Origin: Flavobacteriaceae bacterium
Lineage (GTDB): Bacteria; Bacteroidota; Bacteroidia; Flavobacteriales; Flavobacteriaceae
Assembly (NCBI GenBank): GCA_947448525.1
Contig: CANFNV010000012.1
Span: 1-64,000, forward strand
Direction: 5' to 3'
DNA: 64,000 nt
Shown here: piece after piece, positions 27,068 to 36,033 of the stretch
How positions within the stretch are numbered: position 1 is the first letter of the stretch
Layout of the letters: every line of letters starts with the position of its first letter
The notes under the pieces: generated by a model
The model's input: the letters and a program-made list of their open reading frames with translations, nothing else
Told to the model about the DNA's origin: nothing
Database searches by the model: none
Made by a program: the position numbers and the translations under genes

Positions 27068-28411
27068 TTAAATTCCTACAAAATTACTCGGTGTAATTTG
27101 CATCAGTTCTGATTTAATTGCATCCGAAACAGCTAGGGTTTTAATGAACGTATGAATGGCATTTTTATCAATAGCTTCATTAGTTCTGGTTAATCCTTTC
27201 AATGCTTCGTATGGATTTGGATATCCTTCTCTTCTTAAAATGGTTTGGACTGCTTCAGCAACAACCGCCCAGTTTTTTTCTAAATCTTCGTGAAATTTTG
27301 GTTCGTTCAAAAGCAATTTATTCAACCCTTTTAAAGTCGATTCAAAGGCAATCAACGTATGTCCCAAAGGCACGCCAATGTTTCTCAAAACAGTACTATC
27401 GGTTAAGTCGCGTTGCAACCTGGAAAGTGGTAATTTTCCCGAAAGGTGCTCAAAAATAGCATTAGCAATTCCTAAATTTCCTTCGCTATTTTCAAAATCA
27501 ATTGGATTTACTTTGTGTGGCATTGCCGACGAACCTATTTCACCCGCTTTGATTTTTTGCTTGAAATAATCCATCGAAACATAGGTCCAAATGTCGCGAT
27601 CTAAATCTATAATTATGGTATTAATTCGTTTCAAAGCATCAAAAAAGGCAGCAAAGTGGTCGTAATGTTCTATTTGTGTGGTTGGAAATGAGTGGTGTAA
27701 ACCTAAAGTAGATTCTACAAAATCAGTTCCAAATTTTTTCCAATCAATTGATGGATATGCTACGTGATGTGCATTGTAATTTCCAGTAGCACCACCAAAT
27801 TTAGCCGCAAACGGAATGTTGAATAACAAGCGCATTTGTTCTTCCAAGCGTTCAACGAAAACTAAAATTTCTTTGCCTAAACGAGTAGGTGAGGCAGGTT
27901 GGCCGTGGGTTCTAGCCAACATTGGAATATCCTTCCACTCAACAGTCAACTCCTTTAATTTTGAAATAACCGAAATCAAATTGGGTAAATATACTTTTTC
28001 AAATGCTTCTTTTGTAGAAAGGGGAATTGCGGTATTATTGATGTCTTGTGAAGTTAATCCGAAGTGTATGAATTCTTTGAAAGCAGCTAAACCCAACCCG
28101 TCAAATTTACTTTTAATGAAATATTCAACGGCCTTTACATCGTGGTTGGTTGTTTTTTCTGTTTCTTTAATCCAAAGTGCGTCTTCAGTAGAAAAGTGGG
28201 TGTAAATTTTTCGTAATGCTTCGAATGATGATATTGGAACTCCTGAAAGTTGCGGTAAATTGGCTTCGCATAAAGCAATAAAATATTCAACTTCGACTAA
28301 AACTCGGTATTTAATAAGCGCTTCTTCCGAAAAATAAGGCGATAATGAAACGGTTTTGTTTCGGTATCTTCCATCAATAGGTGAAATAGCGTTTAATTCT
28401 GTTAGCTGCAT
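27068..28411 (-). CDS. purB: Adenylosuccinate lyase
   Basis: Splits SAICAR to AICAR and adenylosuccinate to AMP with release of fumarate, used twice in purine synthesis. The 447-aa product has the fumarase/aspartase superfamily signature GSSAMPHKVNP near residue 290, plus RTHGQPASPT and the TTNHDVKAVEYF His region. Normal length, cytoplasmic. Upstream on the minus strand are TATTTTTG (28456-28463) as -7 box and a 16-bp perfect palindrome in the predicted leader. It is not in an operon with other pur genes here. Confidence 0.96.
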   Translation of the reverse strand: MQLTELNAISPIDGRYRNKTVSLSPYFSEEALIKYRVLVEVEYFIALCEANLPQLSGVPISSFEALRKIYTHFSTEDALWIKETEKTTNHDVKAVEYFIKSKFDGLGLAAFKEFIHFGLTSQDINNTAIPLSTKEAFEKVYLPNLISVISKLKELTVEWKDIPMLARTHGQPASPTRLGKEILVFVERLEEQMRLLFNIPFAAKFGGATGNYNAHHVAYPSIDWKKFGTDFVESTLGLHHSFPTTQIEHYDHFAAFFDALKRINTIIIDLDRDIWTYVSMDYFKQKIKAGEIGSSAMPHKVNPIDFENSEGNLGIANAIFEHLSGKLPLSRLQRDLTDSTVLRNIGVPLGHTLIAFESTLKGLNKLLLNEPKFHEDLEKNWAVVAEAVQTILRREGYPNPYEALKGLTRTNEAIDKNAIHTFIKTLAVSDAIKSELMQITPSNFVGI

Positions 28412-28425
28412 TTTGTTGTGTGTTT

Positions 28426-28441
28426 ATTCTGAATTCAGAAT
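28426..28441 (-). promoter_or_regulatory. Palindrome in the purB leader
   Basis: ATTCTGAATTCAGAAT, a perfect 16-bp palindrome between the purB -7 box and ATG. It may be an operator or only a hairpin-forming intergenic word; no repressor is identified. Confidence 0.35.
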
Positions 28442-28455
28442 TTAGTTTTGTAATG

Positions 28456-28463
28456 CAAAAATA
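28456..28463 (-). promoter_or_regulatory. purB -7 box
   Basis: Reads TATTTTTG on the minus strand, 44 bases upstream of the purB ATG. No -33 TTG at normal spacing. The following 28464-28680 gap holds only AT-rich sequence and the thrC 3' end. Confidence 0.45.
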
Positions 28464-28680
28464 GTTAAACCAAATTAAGAATTTAGAAAATTAAAGAAAT
28501 AAAATAGATTGATTTTTCTTTTAAGATTCAATTTTAAAGAGTTTTTTACTTTTTAATAAATTTACGATTATTCATCAGATTCATTTTTAAGTTCGTTAGG
28601 TCGATTTGATTAAATGATGTTAACCGTTTCTTTAATTCACCGAAATATTTTTAAAATATTGCCCTGATTACTTGTGAAAT

Positions 28681-29967
28681 TTATCCTAAGAAAGCTTTCA
28701 AATCATCGTAATTGTTTATTTTAATACTTGTTTTTTCTTTATCTAATAAACTTTTTATTTGAGTTGGTATAGATAATTGAACCTTCAAAACTGATTCAAC
28801 TACATCTAAAAATTTAATTGGGTGAGCGGTTTCTAAAAAGATACCAATGCTGTTGGAATGATTCTGCATTTCTTTTTTCAATCCGAGATAACCAACAGCA
28901 CCATGTGGTTCGGCAATATATCCCGTATTGGAGTAGATTTCCTGCATGGCAATTTTAGTTTCTTCATCTGTGTAAGTGTAAGATGAAAAGTCTTTCTTGA
29001 ATTCGCACAAATCGTTCTGATACATTTCTTGAATTCGCACGAAATTGCTTGGGTTACCTACATCCATTGCATTAGAAATAGTAGCCACAGATGGTTTTGG
29101 TTCGTATTTTCCGTTTTGTAAAAATTGCGGAACGGTATCATTTGCATTAGTAGCAGCTACAAAATGGGCAATAGGCAACCCTAATTTTTTAGCCAAAATT
29201 CCAGCACAAATATTTCCAAAATTCCCACTCGGACAAGAGACTATTAAAGGTTTGTTGTGTTTTTTCAATTGTTTGTAAGCAAAGAAAAAGTAAAACATTT
29301 GAGGCAACCAACGTGCGATATTAATTGAATTGGCAGATGTAAGGTTTTTGTGGCTCAAATTGTTATCTAAAAAAGCTTTTTTAACCATATCTTGACAATC
29401 GTCAAATACACCATTAACTTCAAGAGCTGTAATATTTTGTCCTAACGTAGTCAATTGCCTTTCTTGAATATCGCTCACTTTTCCAGAAGGATACAATATG
29501 ACTACATCAACATCTTTTACTCCAAGAAATCCACTAGCAACGGCACCTCCTGTATCTCCAGAAGTTGCCACTAAAACTGTATTCTTTTGATTTTCATTTT
29601 TATTAAAGTAAGCCAAACAGCGTGACATGAATCGTCCTCCAACATCTTTGAATGCCATCGTAGGTCCATGGTATAATTCCAATGAATAGACATTTTCTTC
29701 TACTGCTATACAGGGAAAATCAAAGCATAAAGTTTCTGCAATGATTTGCTTTAACTCGGCTTCCGGAATTTCATTACTTACAAAAGGTTGAATTACTTTT
29801 AATCCAATTTCTTCATTTGAAAGTGCTTCTATTGAGTCAAAAAAAGATTGCGTTAGGGGAGTGATGGTTTCAGGGAAATACAATCCTCTATCAGGAGCAA
29901 GTCCTTTAATAACAGCATCTTTAAAAGAAACGCTGTGGTATTTATTGTTTAAACTGTAGTAGTTCAT
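28681..29967 (-). CDS. thrC: Threonine synthase
   Basis: Converts O-phosphohomoserine to threonine with PLP. The 428-aa product carries the PLP lysine Lys107 in GPTMAFKDVG, the phosphate-binding SGDTGGAVASGF loop, and SCPSGNFGNICAG. The MNYYSLNNKYHSVSFKDAV start is typical of the short bacterial ThrC class. It is the last gene of thrA-thrB-thrC on the minus strand. The 143-base gap to thrB is occupied by a dispersed repeat (30005-30105), so a short transcript segment without coding lies inside the operon. No strong terminator is visible after it. Confidence 0.96.
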   Translation of the reverse strand: MNYYSLNNKYHSVSFKDAVIKGLAPDRGLYFPETITPLTQSFFDSIEALSNEEIGLKVIQPFVSNEIPEAELKQIIAETLCFDFPCIAVEENVYSLELYHGPTMAFKDVGGRFMSRCLAYFNKNENQKNTVLVATSGDTGGAVASGFLGVKDVDVVILYPSGKVSDIQERQLTTLGQNITALEVNGVFDDCQDMVKKAFLDNNLSHKNLTSANSINIARWLPQMFYFFFAYKQLKKHNKPLIVSCPSGNFGNICAGILAKKLGLPIAHFVAATNANDTVPQFLQNGKYEPKPSVATISNAMDVGNPSNFVRIQEMYQNDLCEFKKDFSSYTYTDEETKIAMQEIYSNTGYIAEPHGAVGYLGLKKEMQNHSNSIGIFLETAHPIKFLDVVESVLKVQLSIPTQIKSLLDKEKTSIKINNYDDLKAFLG

Positions 29968-30004
29968 TTTTATTGTTTTTTATTAATTAACTTCAAAGAA
30001 ATCA

Positions 30005-30105
30005 AAGGATTTTGTTAGTCGTTAAACTCGTTTTACTCAACATAGTTTCATAAATTAATGCTATGTTTTATCTAAGTTCCTTTGTCTCTTTGCCGTTTTG
30101 CCACT
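30005..30105. repeat. Intergenic degenerate repeat, copy B, inside the thr operon
   Basis: On the minus strand it contains GGCAAAACGGCAAAGAGAC and ACAAAGGAAC, then ATGAAACTATGTTGAG and TAAAACGAGTTTAACGAC. The last part aligns with copy A at 21079-21118. It fills the gap between thrB and thrC. Confidence 0.6.
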
Positions 30106-30110
30106 TGCCT

Positions 30111-31040
30111 CTATTTACTTTCAATTATTTTAACTCCTATTGGGTTGATTTTTGAAATATGAATATCTGATGTTATGGCTGTATTATTAAATGCATCTGT
30201 CATGGCAACAGCTACATTTTTAGCTACTTCTGATCCTTTGCATAGTGCAAAAATAGAGGGGCCTGCTCCTGAAATACCCGCTCCTAAAGCTCCTTTTTGA
30301 ATAGCCGCATTTTTAGTAGCATCAAATCCAGGTATTAATTTTTTTCGCAATGGTTCCACAATGACATCGTTCAAAGACCGCCCGATTAATTCATAATCGT
30401 TGGTATATAAACCGGCAATTAATCCTCCTACATTTCCCCATTGTGTAATGGCGTCTTTTAGAGGAATTGTTGGGTGTAGCACTGCTCTAGAATCTGAGGT
30501 TTTTACTTCAATATGCGGGTGTAATGCCACGGCAAAGATTTCGCTGGGGCTATCAATTCGAATTACATCCAATGGTTCGTAACCTCTTACCAAAGTAAAT
30601 CCGCCTAATAAGCAAGGAGCTACGTTATCAGCATGTTCACAACCACTTGCAACAGCTTCTCCTTTCATTGCAAATTCGATTAATTCTTTTCTGGAAAATG
30701 GATTTCCTAGTAATTCATTAATTCCAAACACAGCTCCGGCAGCACTAGCAGAAGAACTTCCTATGCCACTTCCTGTTTTGATTTTTTTGTGAATTTCCAT
30801 TTCAAATCCGCAATCTGTTGATATTGCATTTAATAAAGCTAAAGCAGCAACTCCAGCCACATTTTTTTCGGGTTCCAAAGGTAAATCAGCACCAGTTATT
30901 TTGGTGATTCGAATTCCCTTTTTCTCCGATTTTCGGATAATCATTTCGTCTCCAATAGTCTCGAGACATAAACCCAATACGTCAAAACCACAAGAAAGAT
31001 TGGCAATGGTGGCAGGGCAGAATATTTTTATTTCAGTCAT
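30111..31040 (-). CDS. thrB: Homoserine kinase
   Basis: Phosphorylates homoserine to O-phosphohomoserine, the substrate of ThrC. The 309-aa product is a GHMP kinase: N-terminal CPATIANLSCGFDVLG, ATP loop KTGSGIGSSSASAAGA near residues 90-105, and C-terminal GISGAGPSIFAL. The length is normal. It lies between thrA (75-base gap) and thrC on the minus strand, in pathway order. The 75-base gap to thrA is nearly pure A/T with repeated TTTAAAAGTTTAAAA-type words and shows no start signal of its own. Confidence 0.95.
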   Translation of the reverse strand: MTEIKIFCPATIANLSCGFDVLGLCLETIGDEMIIRKSEKKGIRITKITGADLPLEPEKNVAGVAALALLNAISTDCGFEMEIHKKIKTGSGIGSSSASAAGAVFGINELLGNPFSRKELIEFAMKGEAVASGCEHADNVAPCLLGGFTLVRGYEPLDVIRIDSPSEIFAVALHPHIEVKTSDSRAVLHPTIPLKDAITQWGNVGGLIAGLYTNDYELIGRSLNDVIVEPLRKKLIPGFDATKNAAIQKGALGAGISGAGPSIFALCKGSEVAKNVAVAMTDAFNNTAITSDIHISKINPIGVKIIESK

Positions 31041-31115
31041 TTATTTAGTTTGAAGATTTAAAAGTTTAAAAGGATTAAATAATTAAAAAAATATTAAATA
31101 ATTTTAAACCATAAA

Positions 31116-33563
31116 TTATATATTTCCAATTCGGATTACATCGGCAAAAATTCCTGATGCGGTTACCGCTGCACCTGCTCCAGCACCTTTGATAATTAGT
31201 GGTTGGTCGATGTATCTATCAGTGTAAAATTCTACAATATTGTCTTTACCTTCTAAATTATAAAATGGGCTTTCTTTTGGAATGAATTGCAGTCCAACGC
31301 TCGATTTTCCGTTATCAAACGAAGCTACAAATTTTAATCTACATTCTTTTGATTTAGCTTCTGCTAATAGGTTTTCAAAATGAGCTGCATGTTTAGTTAA
31401 AGACTTAAAGAAATCTTCATTGTTTGAGGTTTCCATACATTCTTTAGGAAGGAACGAATTGTTTTCTATTTGTTCCATTTCCATTTCATAACCACTTTCT
31501 CTAATTAGTATTAATATCTTTCTAGCTACATCAACGCCACTTAAATCAATTTTTGGGTCAGGTTCTGTAAATCCTTGAAATCCTGCTTCTTTTACAACAT
31601 CATGAAAGTTGTAGGTGTCGCTAAAATTATTAAAAATAAAGTTCAAACTTCCTGATAATACGGCATTAATTCGGTTGACTTTATCTCCAGAAGCAATTAA
31701 ATTTTTTAAGGTGTCGATGATAGGTAATCCAGCTCCAACATTGGTTTCAAATAAGAAAGGAGCATTGTATTTTCTAGATAGTGATTTTAGGTATTTGTAA
31801 TTATCGTATTGTGAGGAACATGCGATCTTGTTGCAAGTTACTACTGCAATATTTTGTTTCAAGAACTGATTGTAAATAGCGGCAATATCATAGTTTGCAG
31901 TAATATCAACAAAGATGCTATTACGCAAATTCAATGTTATTGCTGTTGAAATAAATTTGTTTACATTGGCAGTTGATCCTTGTTCTAATAAAGATTTCCA
32001 ATCCTTTAAATTTATTCCTTCTTCATCAAAAACCATTTTTCGAGAGTTTGACATCGCAATGACTCTAACGTTTATTTTTAGATTTTCTTTTAGAAATTTC
32101 TTTTGTTGATTGATTTGGTCTATAAATTTTTCGCCTACATTTCCAACCCCCATTACAAAGAGATTTAACTGTTTAGTATTGTCTTCAAAGAAACGTTCAT
32201 GTAATGTATTCAGTGCTTTTTTAACGTCTTTCTCGTTTATAACTACCGATATGTTTCTTTCGGAAGCACCTTGAGCGATAGCACGAATATTGACGTTATT
32301 TTTACCTAAAGTGCTGAACATTTTACCACTTAACCCTTGATGGTTTTTCATGTTTTCTCCTACTAATGCTACAATGCACAAGTCTTTTTCTACGATGCAA
32401 GGATCTATTTTATTTTGAGCTATTTCAAGTTCAAACGCTTTATCTATGAATGCTTTGGCTTTATCAGCATCGTCATTTACTATTCCTATACAAATTGAGT
32501 GTTCAGATGATGCTTGAGTAATAAAAACCACATTGATGTTGTTTTGCGAAAGCACTTCAAATAATCTTTTGGAAGAACCGGCAACACCAATCATTCCGGA
32601 ACCTTCTAAGGTCAATAGCGCGATGTTGTCAATATGAGAAATCCCTTTAATAGGGTTGGTATTAGCGTCTGGATTGCTCGAAATAAGTGTTCCGTAAACT
32701 TCTGGTTCAAAAGTATTTTTAATCCAAATTGGAATATTGGCTTTTAATACGGGCTGAATAGTTGGAGGATACAAAACTTTAGCGCCAAAATGCGACAACT
32801 CCATAGCTTCATGATAAGATATGGATTCGATAGGTTGTGCTTGTTTTACAATTTTCGGATTGGCGGTATACATTCCGTTTACATCCGTCCAAATTTCTAA
32901 TGAAGATGCTTTCGCTCCATTAGCTATTATTGCTGCAGTATAATCCGAACCACCACGACCTAAAGTTGTGGTATTGCCATCTTCCGAAGACGCAATAAAT
33001 CCGGGCAATAAAACTACTTGCGATTTATTCGAAGTAAAATAATCGGCAATTATTTTGTTGGTCAACTCAAAATTAACAGATGCTTTTCCGAAGTTGGAAT
33101 TGGTTTTAATCAAATCACGACTGTCTTTAAAATTACTGTTTGGAATAGTTTGTTCTAGTGCAGTTGCAATAATTTGAGAGGATAACAATTCACCAAAACT
33201 TGCAATAGCATCTGCCGTTCTATCGGATAATTCTCCTAAAAGAAAGCACCCATCTAGTAGGGTTTGTAATTGGTTAATTTGACTGTTAATTTTAATCAAT
33301 AATTGATTTTGATTGGCCGCATCGACTAAATTGGAAATGGCTTCAAAATGTTTTTCTTTGATTTCGTCAATATTTGCTTTATAAGTTTCGTCTTTAGCCG
33401 CTGCTTTTTTTGATGCGTTGATGAGCATATCTGTTAAGCCACTCAAAGCGGAAACTACTATGGCTACTTTATTCTCTTTTGCTTTTTGGGTTACTATTGT
33501 AATTACCTTTTGAATGTTTTGCGCATTGGCTACAGATGTTCCGCCAAATTTTAATACTATCAT
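31116..33563 (-). CDS. thrA: Bifunctional aspartokinase / homoserine dehydrogenase
   Basis: Catalyses the first and third steps from aspartate to homoserine. The 815-aa product has the aspartokinase domain at 1-290 (KFGGTSVAN, TTLGRGGSDYTA), two ACT-type regulatory regions at about 300-455 (GSGMIGVAGSSKRLFEVL, VALVGENMKNHQGLSGKMF) where threonine is expected to act, and homoserine dehydrogenase at about 460-815 (GVGNVGEKFID, GFTEPDPKIDLSGVDVARK). The fused enzyme is normal length. It is first in thrABC. Upstream lies a 35-codon Thr-rich leader peptide, so expression is probably controlled by threonyl-tRNA supply as well as enzyme feedback. Confidence 0.96.
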   Translation of the reverse strand: MIVLKFGGTSVANAQNIQKVITIVTQKAKENKVAIVVSALSGLTDMLINASKKAAAKDETYKANIDEIKEKHFEAISNLVDAANQNQLLIKINSQINQLQTLLDGCFLLGELSDRTADAIASFGELLSSQIIATALEQTIPNSNFKDSRDLIKTNSNFGKASVNFELTNKIIADYFTSNKSQVVLLPGFIASSEDGNTTTLGRGGSDYTAAIIANGAKASSLEIWTDVNGMYTANPKIVKQAQPIESISYHEAMELSHFGAKVLYPPTIQPVLKANIPIWIKNTFEPEVYGTLISSNPDANTNPIKGISHIDNIALLTLEGSGMIGVAGSSKRLFEVLSQNNINVVFITQASSEHSICIGIVNDDADKAKAFIDKAFELEIAQNKIDPCIVEKDLCIVALVGENMKNHQGLSGKMFSTLGKNNVNIRAIAQGASERNISVVINEKDVKKALNTLHERFFEDNTKQLNLFVMGVGNVGEKFIDQINQQKKFLKENLKINVRVIAMSNSRKMVFDEEGINLKDWKSLLEQGSTANVNKFISTAITLNLRNSIFVDITANYDIAAIYNQFLKQNIAVVTCNKIACSSQYDNYKYLKSLSRKYNAPFLFETNVGAGLPIIDTLKNLIASGDKVNRINAVLSGSLNFIFNNFSDTYNFHDVVKEAGFQGFTEPDPKIDLSGVDVARKILILIRESGYEMEMEQIENNSFLPKECMETSNNEDFFKSLTKHAAHFENLLAEAKSKECRLKFVASFDNGKSSVGLQFIPKESPFYNLEGKDNIVEFYTDRYIDQPLIIKGAGAGAAVTASGIFADVIRIGNI

Positions 33564-33649
33564 GATTTAATTATTTTTATGACTATTGTGTTTTACATAT
33601 AAATTATCACTCTCATTTGAAAGTCCTTGAATTGGATTATATGTGAAAT
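33564..33649 (-). promoter_or_regulatory. Candidate attenuator region between thr leader and thrA
   Basis: This holds the 86 bases from the leader stop to thrA. A 6-bp hairpin, ACTTTC/GAGAGT with AAAT loop (33609-33624), is followed only by a weak T-rich stretch. A second, GC-rich hairpin, ACCCC-ATTC-GGGGT (33654-33667), lies inside the last leader codons. No strong intrinsic terminator is evident, so the mechanism (termination or translation) is open. Confidence 0.4.
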
Positions 33650-33757
33650 TTATACCCCGAATGGGGTTGTAGTTGTTGTAGTAGTAGTGCCAAAAAAATT
33701 CGCAACCAAAGTAGTGGCTGTGACAACAGAAGATGTTATTTTTTTGTTTAAAATCAT
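33650..33757 (-). CDS. thrL: Threonine operon leader peptide (35 aa)
   Basis: A short reading frame upstream of thrA on the same strand: ATG at 33757, TAA at 33650-33652, 35 codons. Twelve codons are for Thr, with eight in a row at residues 24-31 (ACT, ACT, ACT, ACA, ACA, ACT, ACA, ACC), then Pro-Phe-Gly-Val and the stop. The first half (MILNKKITSSVVTATT) adds more Thr and Val. This is the expected form of an attenuation leader. The last Thr codon lies in a GC-rich hairpin, ACCCC-ATTC-GGGGT (33654-33667). The -7 box TACTTTTG ends six bases before the ATG. The thrL symbol is by analogy with the E. coli leader; the peptide itself is not homologous. Confidence 0.85.
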   Translation of the reverse strand: MILNKKITSSVVTATTLVANFFGTTTTTTTTPFGV

Positions 33758-33763
33758 ACTTTT

Positions 33764-33771
33764 CAAAAGTA
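33764..33771 (-). promoter_or_regulatory. thr operon -7 box
   Basis: Reads TACTTTTG on the minus strand. It ends six bases from the leader peptide ATG, so the transcript would start at or just before the AUG. No TTG is seen at the -33 distance. Confidence 0.55.
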
Positions 33772-33967
33772 ATCTTTTTTGTTTATTAATATAATTGAAT
33801 TGTCATTTTTATGAATTTCATAATTTAAATACTATATGGGTTTTGATTATTTTTATTAAAATAGTACTTCTATATTATTTTTAATGAATTCTCAATAAAA
33901 TAGATTCTAAAATAGTTGTTTTTTAATAATTGTTTGTTGAATTTTGAACACAAAATTGAAAATTGCA

Positions 33968-35470
33968 ATGGAAAACACTCATTATATCAGTTCAGAAGTA
34001 CTACAATTAGAGACTTTACAAGAAATTATTTCCCAACATAAAAGAATTGCTTTATCGGAAGATGCTAAAATAAATATTCAGAAATGTAGATCCTATCTAG
34101 ACAAAAAAATGGCCTCCAACAATACTCCTATTTATGGAATTAATACAGGTTTTGGATCGTTGTGTAATGTTAAAATTTCAAATGAAAATTTATCGCAATT
34201 GCAAGAAAATCTAGTAAAATCTCATGCTTGCGGAACTGGAGAAGAAGTGCCACATGAGATTGTAAAGATAATGCTATTGCTTAAAATACAGAGTTTGAGT
34301 TATGGTCATTCGGGGGTGCAATTGGTAACTGTTGAGCGTTTGGTTGATTTTTTTAATAATGATATTTTACCAATAATTTATAATCAAGGTTCTCTAGGTG
34401 CTAGTGGCGATTTAGCACCTTTAGCCCATTTGTCTTTACCTTTATTAGGAGAAGGCGAAGTGTATTATGATGGATTCCGACAACCTACAAAAAAAGTAAT
34501 AGAAAAAATGGGGTGGAAACCCATCGTGTTGCAATCTAAAGAGGGTTTGGCCTTGCTTAACGGAACGCAATTTATGAGTGCTTATGGTTGTTATATTCTT
34601 CTGAAAGCCATGAAATTCTCCTATTTAGCCGATGTGATTTCTGCCATTTCTTTAGAGGGATTTGACGGTAGAATAGAACCTTTCAACGAATTAATTCATT
34701 ATGTTCGTCCACACAAAGGGCAAATTGTCACTGCCAAACGAATGGAGAATTTATTGGAAGACAGCCAAATCATTGCACAAGATAAGTCACACGTACAAGA
34801 CCCTTATTCTTTTCGTTGTATTCCTCAAGTGCATGGCGCTTCCAAAGATGCGATTGATTATGTTAAAAAAGTTTTTAAAACAGAAATCAACTCGGTTACA
34901 GATAATCCAAACATTTTTGTGGGTGAAGATGTGATTATTTCAGGTGGTAATTTTCACGGACAACCCTTGGCAATAGCTTTAGATTTTCTAGCCATTGCTT
35001 TATCAGAATTGGGAAGTATTTCTGAAAGAAGAACCTATCAATTAATATCTGGTTTACGTGGTTTGCCCCCTTTCTTGATAGATAACCCTGGATTGAATTC
35101 TGGATTTATGATTCCGCAATATACCGCTGCTAGTATTGCAAGTCAGAATAAACAATTGGCAACGCCAGCCAGTGTGGACAGTATTGTTTCTAGTAACGGA
35201 CAAGAAGATCATGTTTCTATGGGAGCCAATGCAGCAACTAAATGTTTACGTATTATGGATAACTTGGAACGAATTTTGGCTATCGAAATAATGAATGCTT
35301 CACAAGCTATTGAGTTCAGAAGACCGTTGCAATCGAGTAACTTTATCGAAATGTTTTTGAAATCGTATAGAGAAGAAGTGCCTTTGGTAAAAGAAGACCG
35401 AATTCTACATTATGATATTGAAAACTCGGTGGCTTTTTTGAATACTTTTTATATTGATTTGGAAGAGTAA
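33968..35470 (+). CDS. hutH: Histidine ammonia-lyase
   Basis: Deaminates histidine to urocanate. The 500-aa product has the MIO prosthetic-group triad Ala145-Ser146-Gly147 in GSLGASGDLAPLAH, Tyr56 in PIYGINTGFG, and the SSNGQEDHVSMG segment typical of HAL rather than phenylalanine or tyrosine lyases. I chose the ATG at 33968, giving MENTHYISSE; an upstream TTG start would add eight unsupported residues. No hutU, hutI, hutG or hutC lies adjacent, so the rest of histidine degradation is elsewhere or absent. It is divergent from thrL, and the DUF421 gene converges on its end. Confidence 0.9.
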   Translation: MENTHYISSEVLQLETLQEIISQHKRIALSEDAKINIQKCRSYLDKKMASNNTPIYGINTGFGSLCNVKISNENLSQLQENLVKSHACGTGEEVPHEIVKIMLLLKIQSLSYGHSGVQLVTVERLVDFFNNDILPIIYNQGSLGASGDLAPLAHLSLPLLGEGEVYYDGFRQPTKKVIEKMGWKPIVLQSKEGLALLNGTQFMSAYGCYILLKAMKFSYLADVISAISLEGFDGRIEPFNELIHYVRPHKGQIVTAKRMENLLEDSQIIAQDKSHVQDPYSFRCIPQVHGASKDAIDYVKKVFKTEINSVTDNPNIFVGEDVIISGGNFHGQPLAIALDFLAIALSELGSISERRTYQLISGLRGLPPFLIDNPGLNSGFMIPQYTAASIASQNKQLATPASVDSIVSSNGQEDHVSMGANAATKCLRIMDNLERILAIEIMNASQAIEFRRPLQSSNFIEMFLKSYREEVPLVKEDRILHYDIENSVAFLNTFYIDLEE

Positions 35471-35496
35471 CTCATGGGTATGTATTTACAGAAAAC

Positions 35497-36012
35497 TTAA
35501 TTGTTTACATTGCCTAATGTTTTGTGAATACGTCTTTTGTGATGTGTTTGTCTTAAATTTTCTGCTCCCGATATGATGCTAATGCTTCCGTCAATTTCAA
35601 ACATGGCTAGTTTTACGTCTTTATAATATTCTACACCGTGTTCGCGCATTGCTTCTTGTAATTCATCATTGGAAATACCTAATTTACTTATGGTGTCAAA
35701 TTCAATTTTACCATTATGAATTAGAATTTCGGGAGTATTTTGAACTATTTTTTTAATAAAATCAGATTTTGCCATTACTTTTTTGAAAGCAAAATTGATT
35801 ATAAAAAGTGCTAAAGCTGCCACAATTCCTCCATAAAGAGAAGTATTGTTTCCAACCATTGCATTTTGAACCGAGTTACTAATTAATAAAATCAGAATTA
35901 CATCGGCTGTATTCAATTGGGATAATTGTTTTTTTCCAAAAACACGTAGTGCAATTATCATAAAAAAATAAACACATACACTTCGAATTGTAATATCTAA
36001 ATAAGGATTCAT
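35497..36012 (-). CDS. DUF421 (YetF-type) membrane protein
   Basis: A 171-aa protein of the YetF/YcaP-type DUF421 family: N-terminal membrane segments (VCVYFFMIIALRVFGKKQL, DVILILLISNSVQNAM and YGGIVAALALFIINF), then a soluble domain containing NGKIEFDTISKLGISNDELQEAMREHGV and AMFEIDGSISI. Function unproven. The start is 21 bases after the RimB-RimK gene stop, so the two are probably one operon. The C-terminal domain would face the cytoplasm in family models, but I infer this only from related proteins. Confidence 0.85.
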   Translation of the reverse strand: MNPYLDITIRSVCVYFFMIIALRVFGKKQLSQLNTADVILILLISNSVQNAMVGNNTSLYGGIVAALALFIINFAFKKVMAKSDFIKKIVQNTPEILIHNGKIEFDTISKLGISNDELQEAMREHGVEYYKDVKLAMFEIDGSISIISGAENLRQTHHKRRIHKTLGNVNN

Positions 36013-36033
36013 AAGCTATTTACTTTTCTCTAA

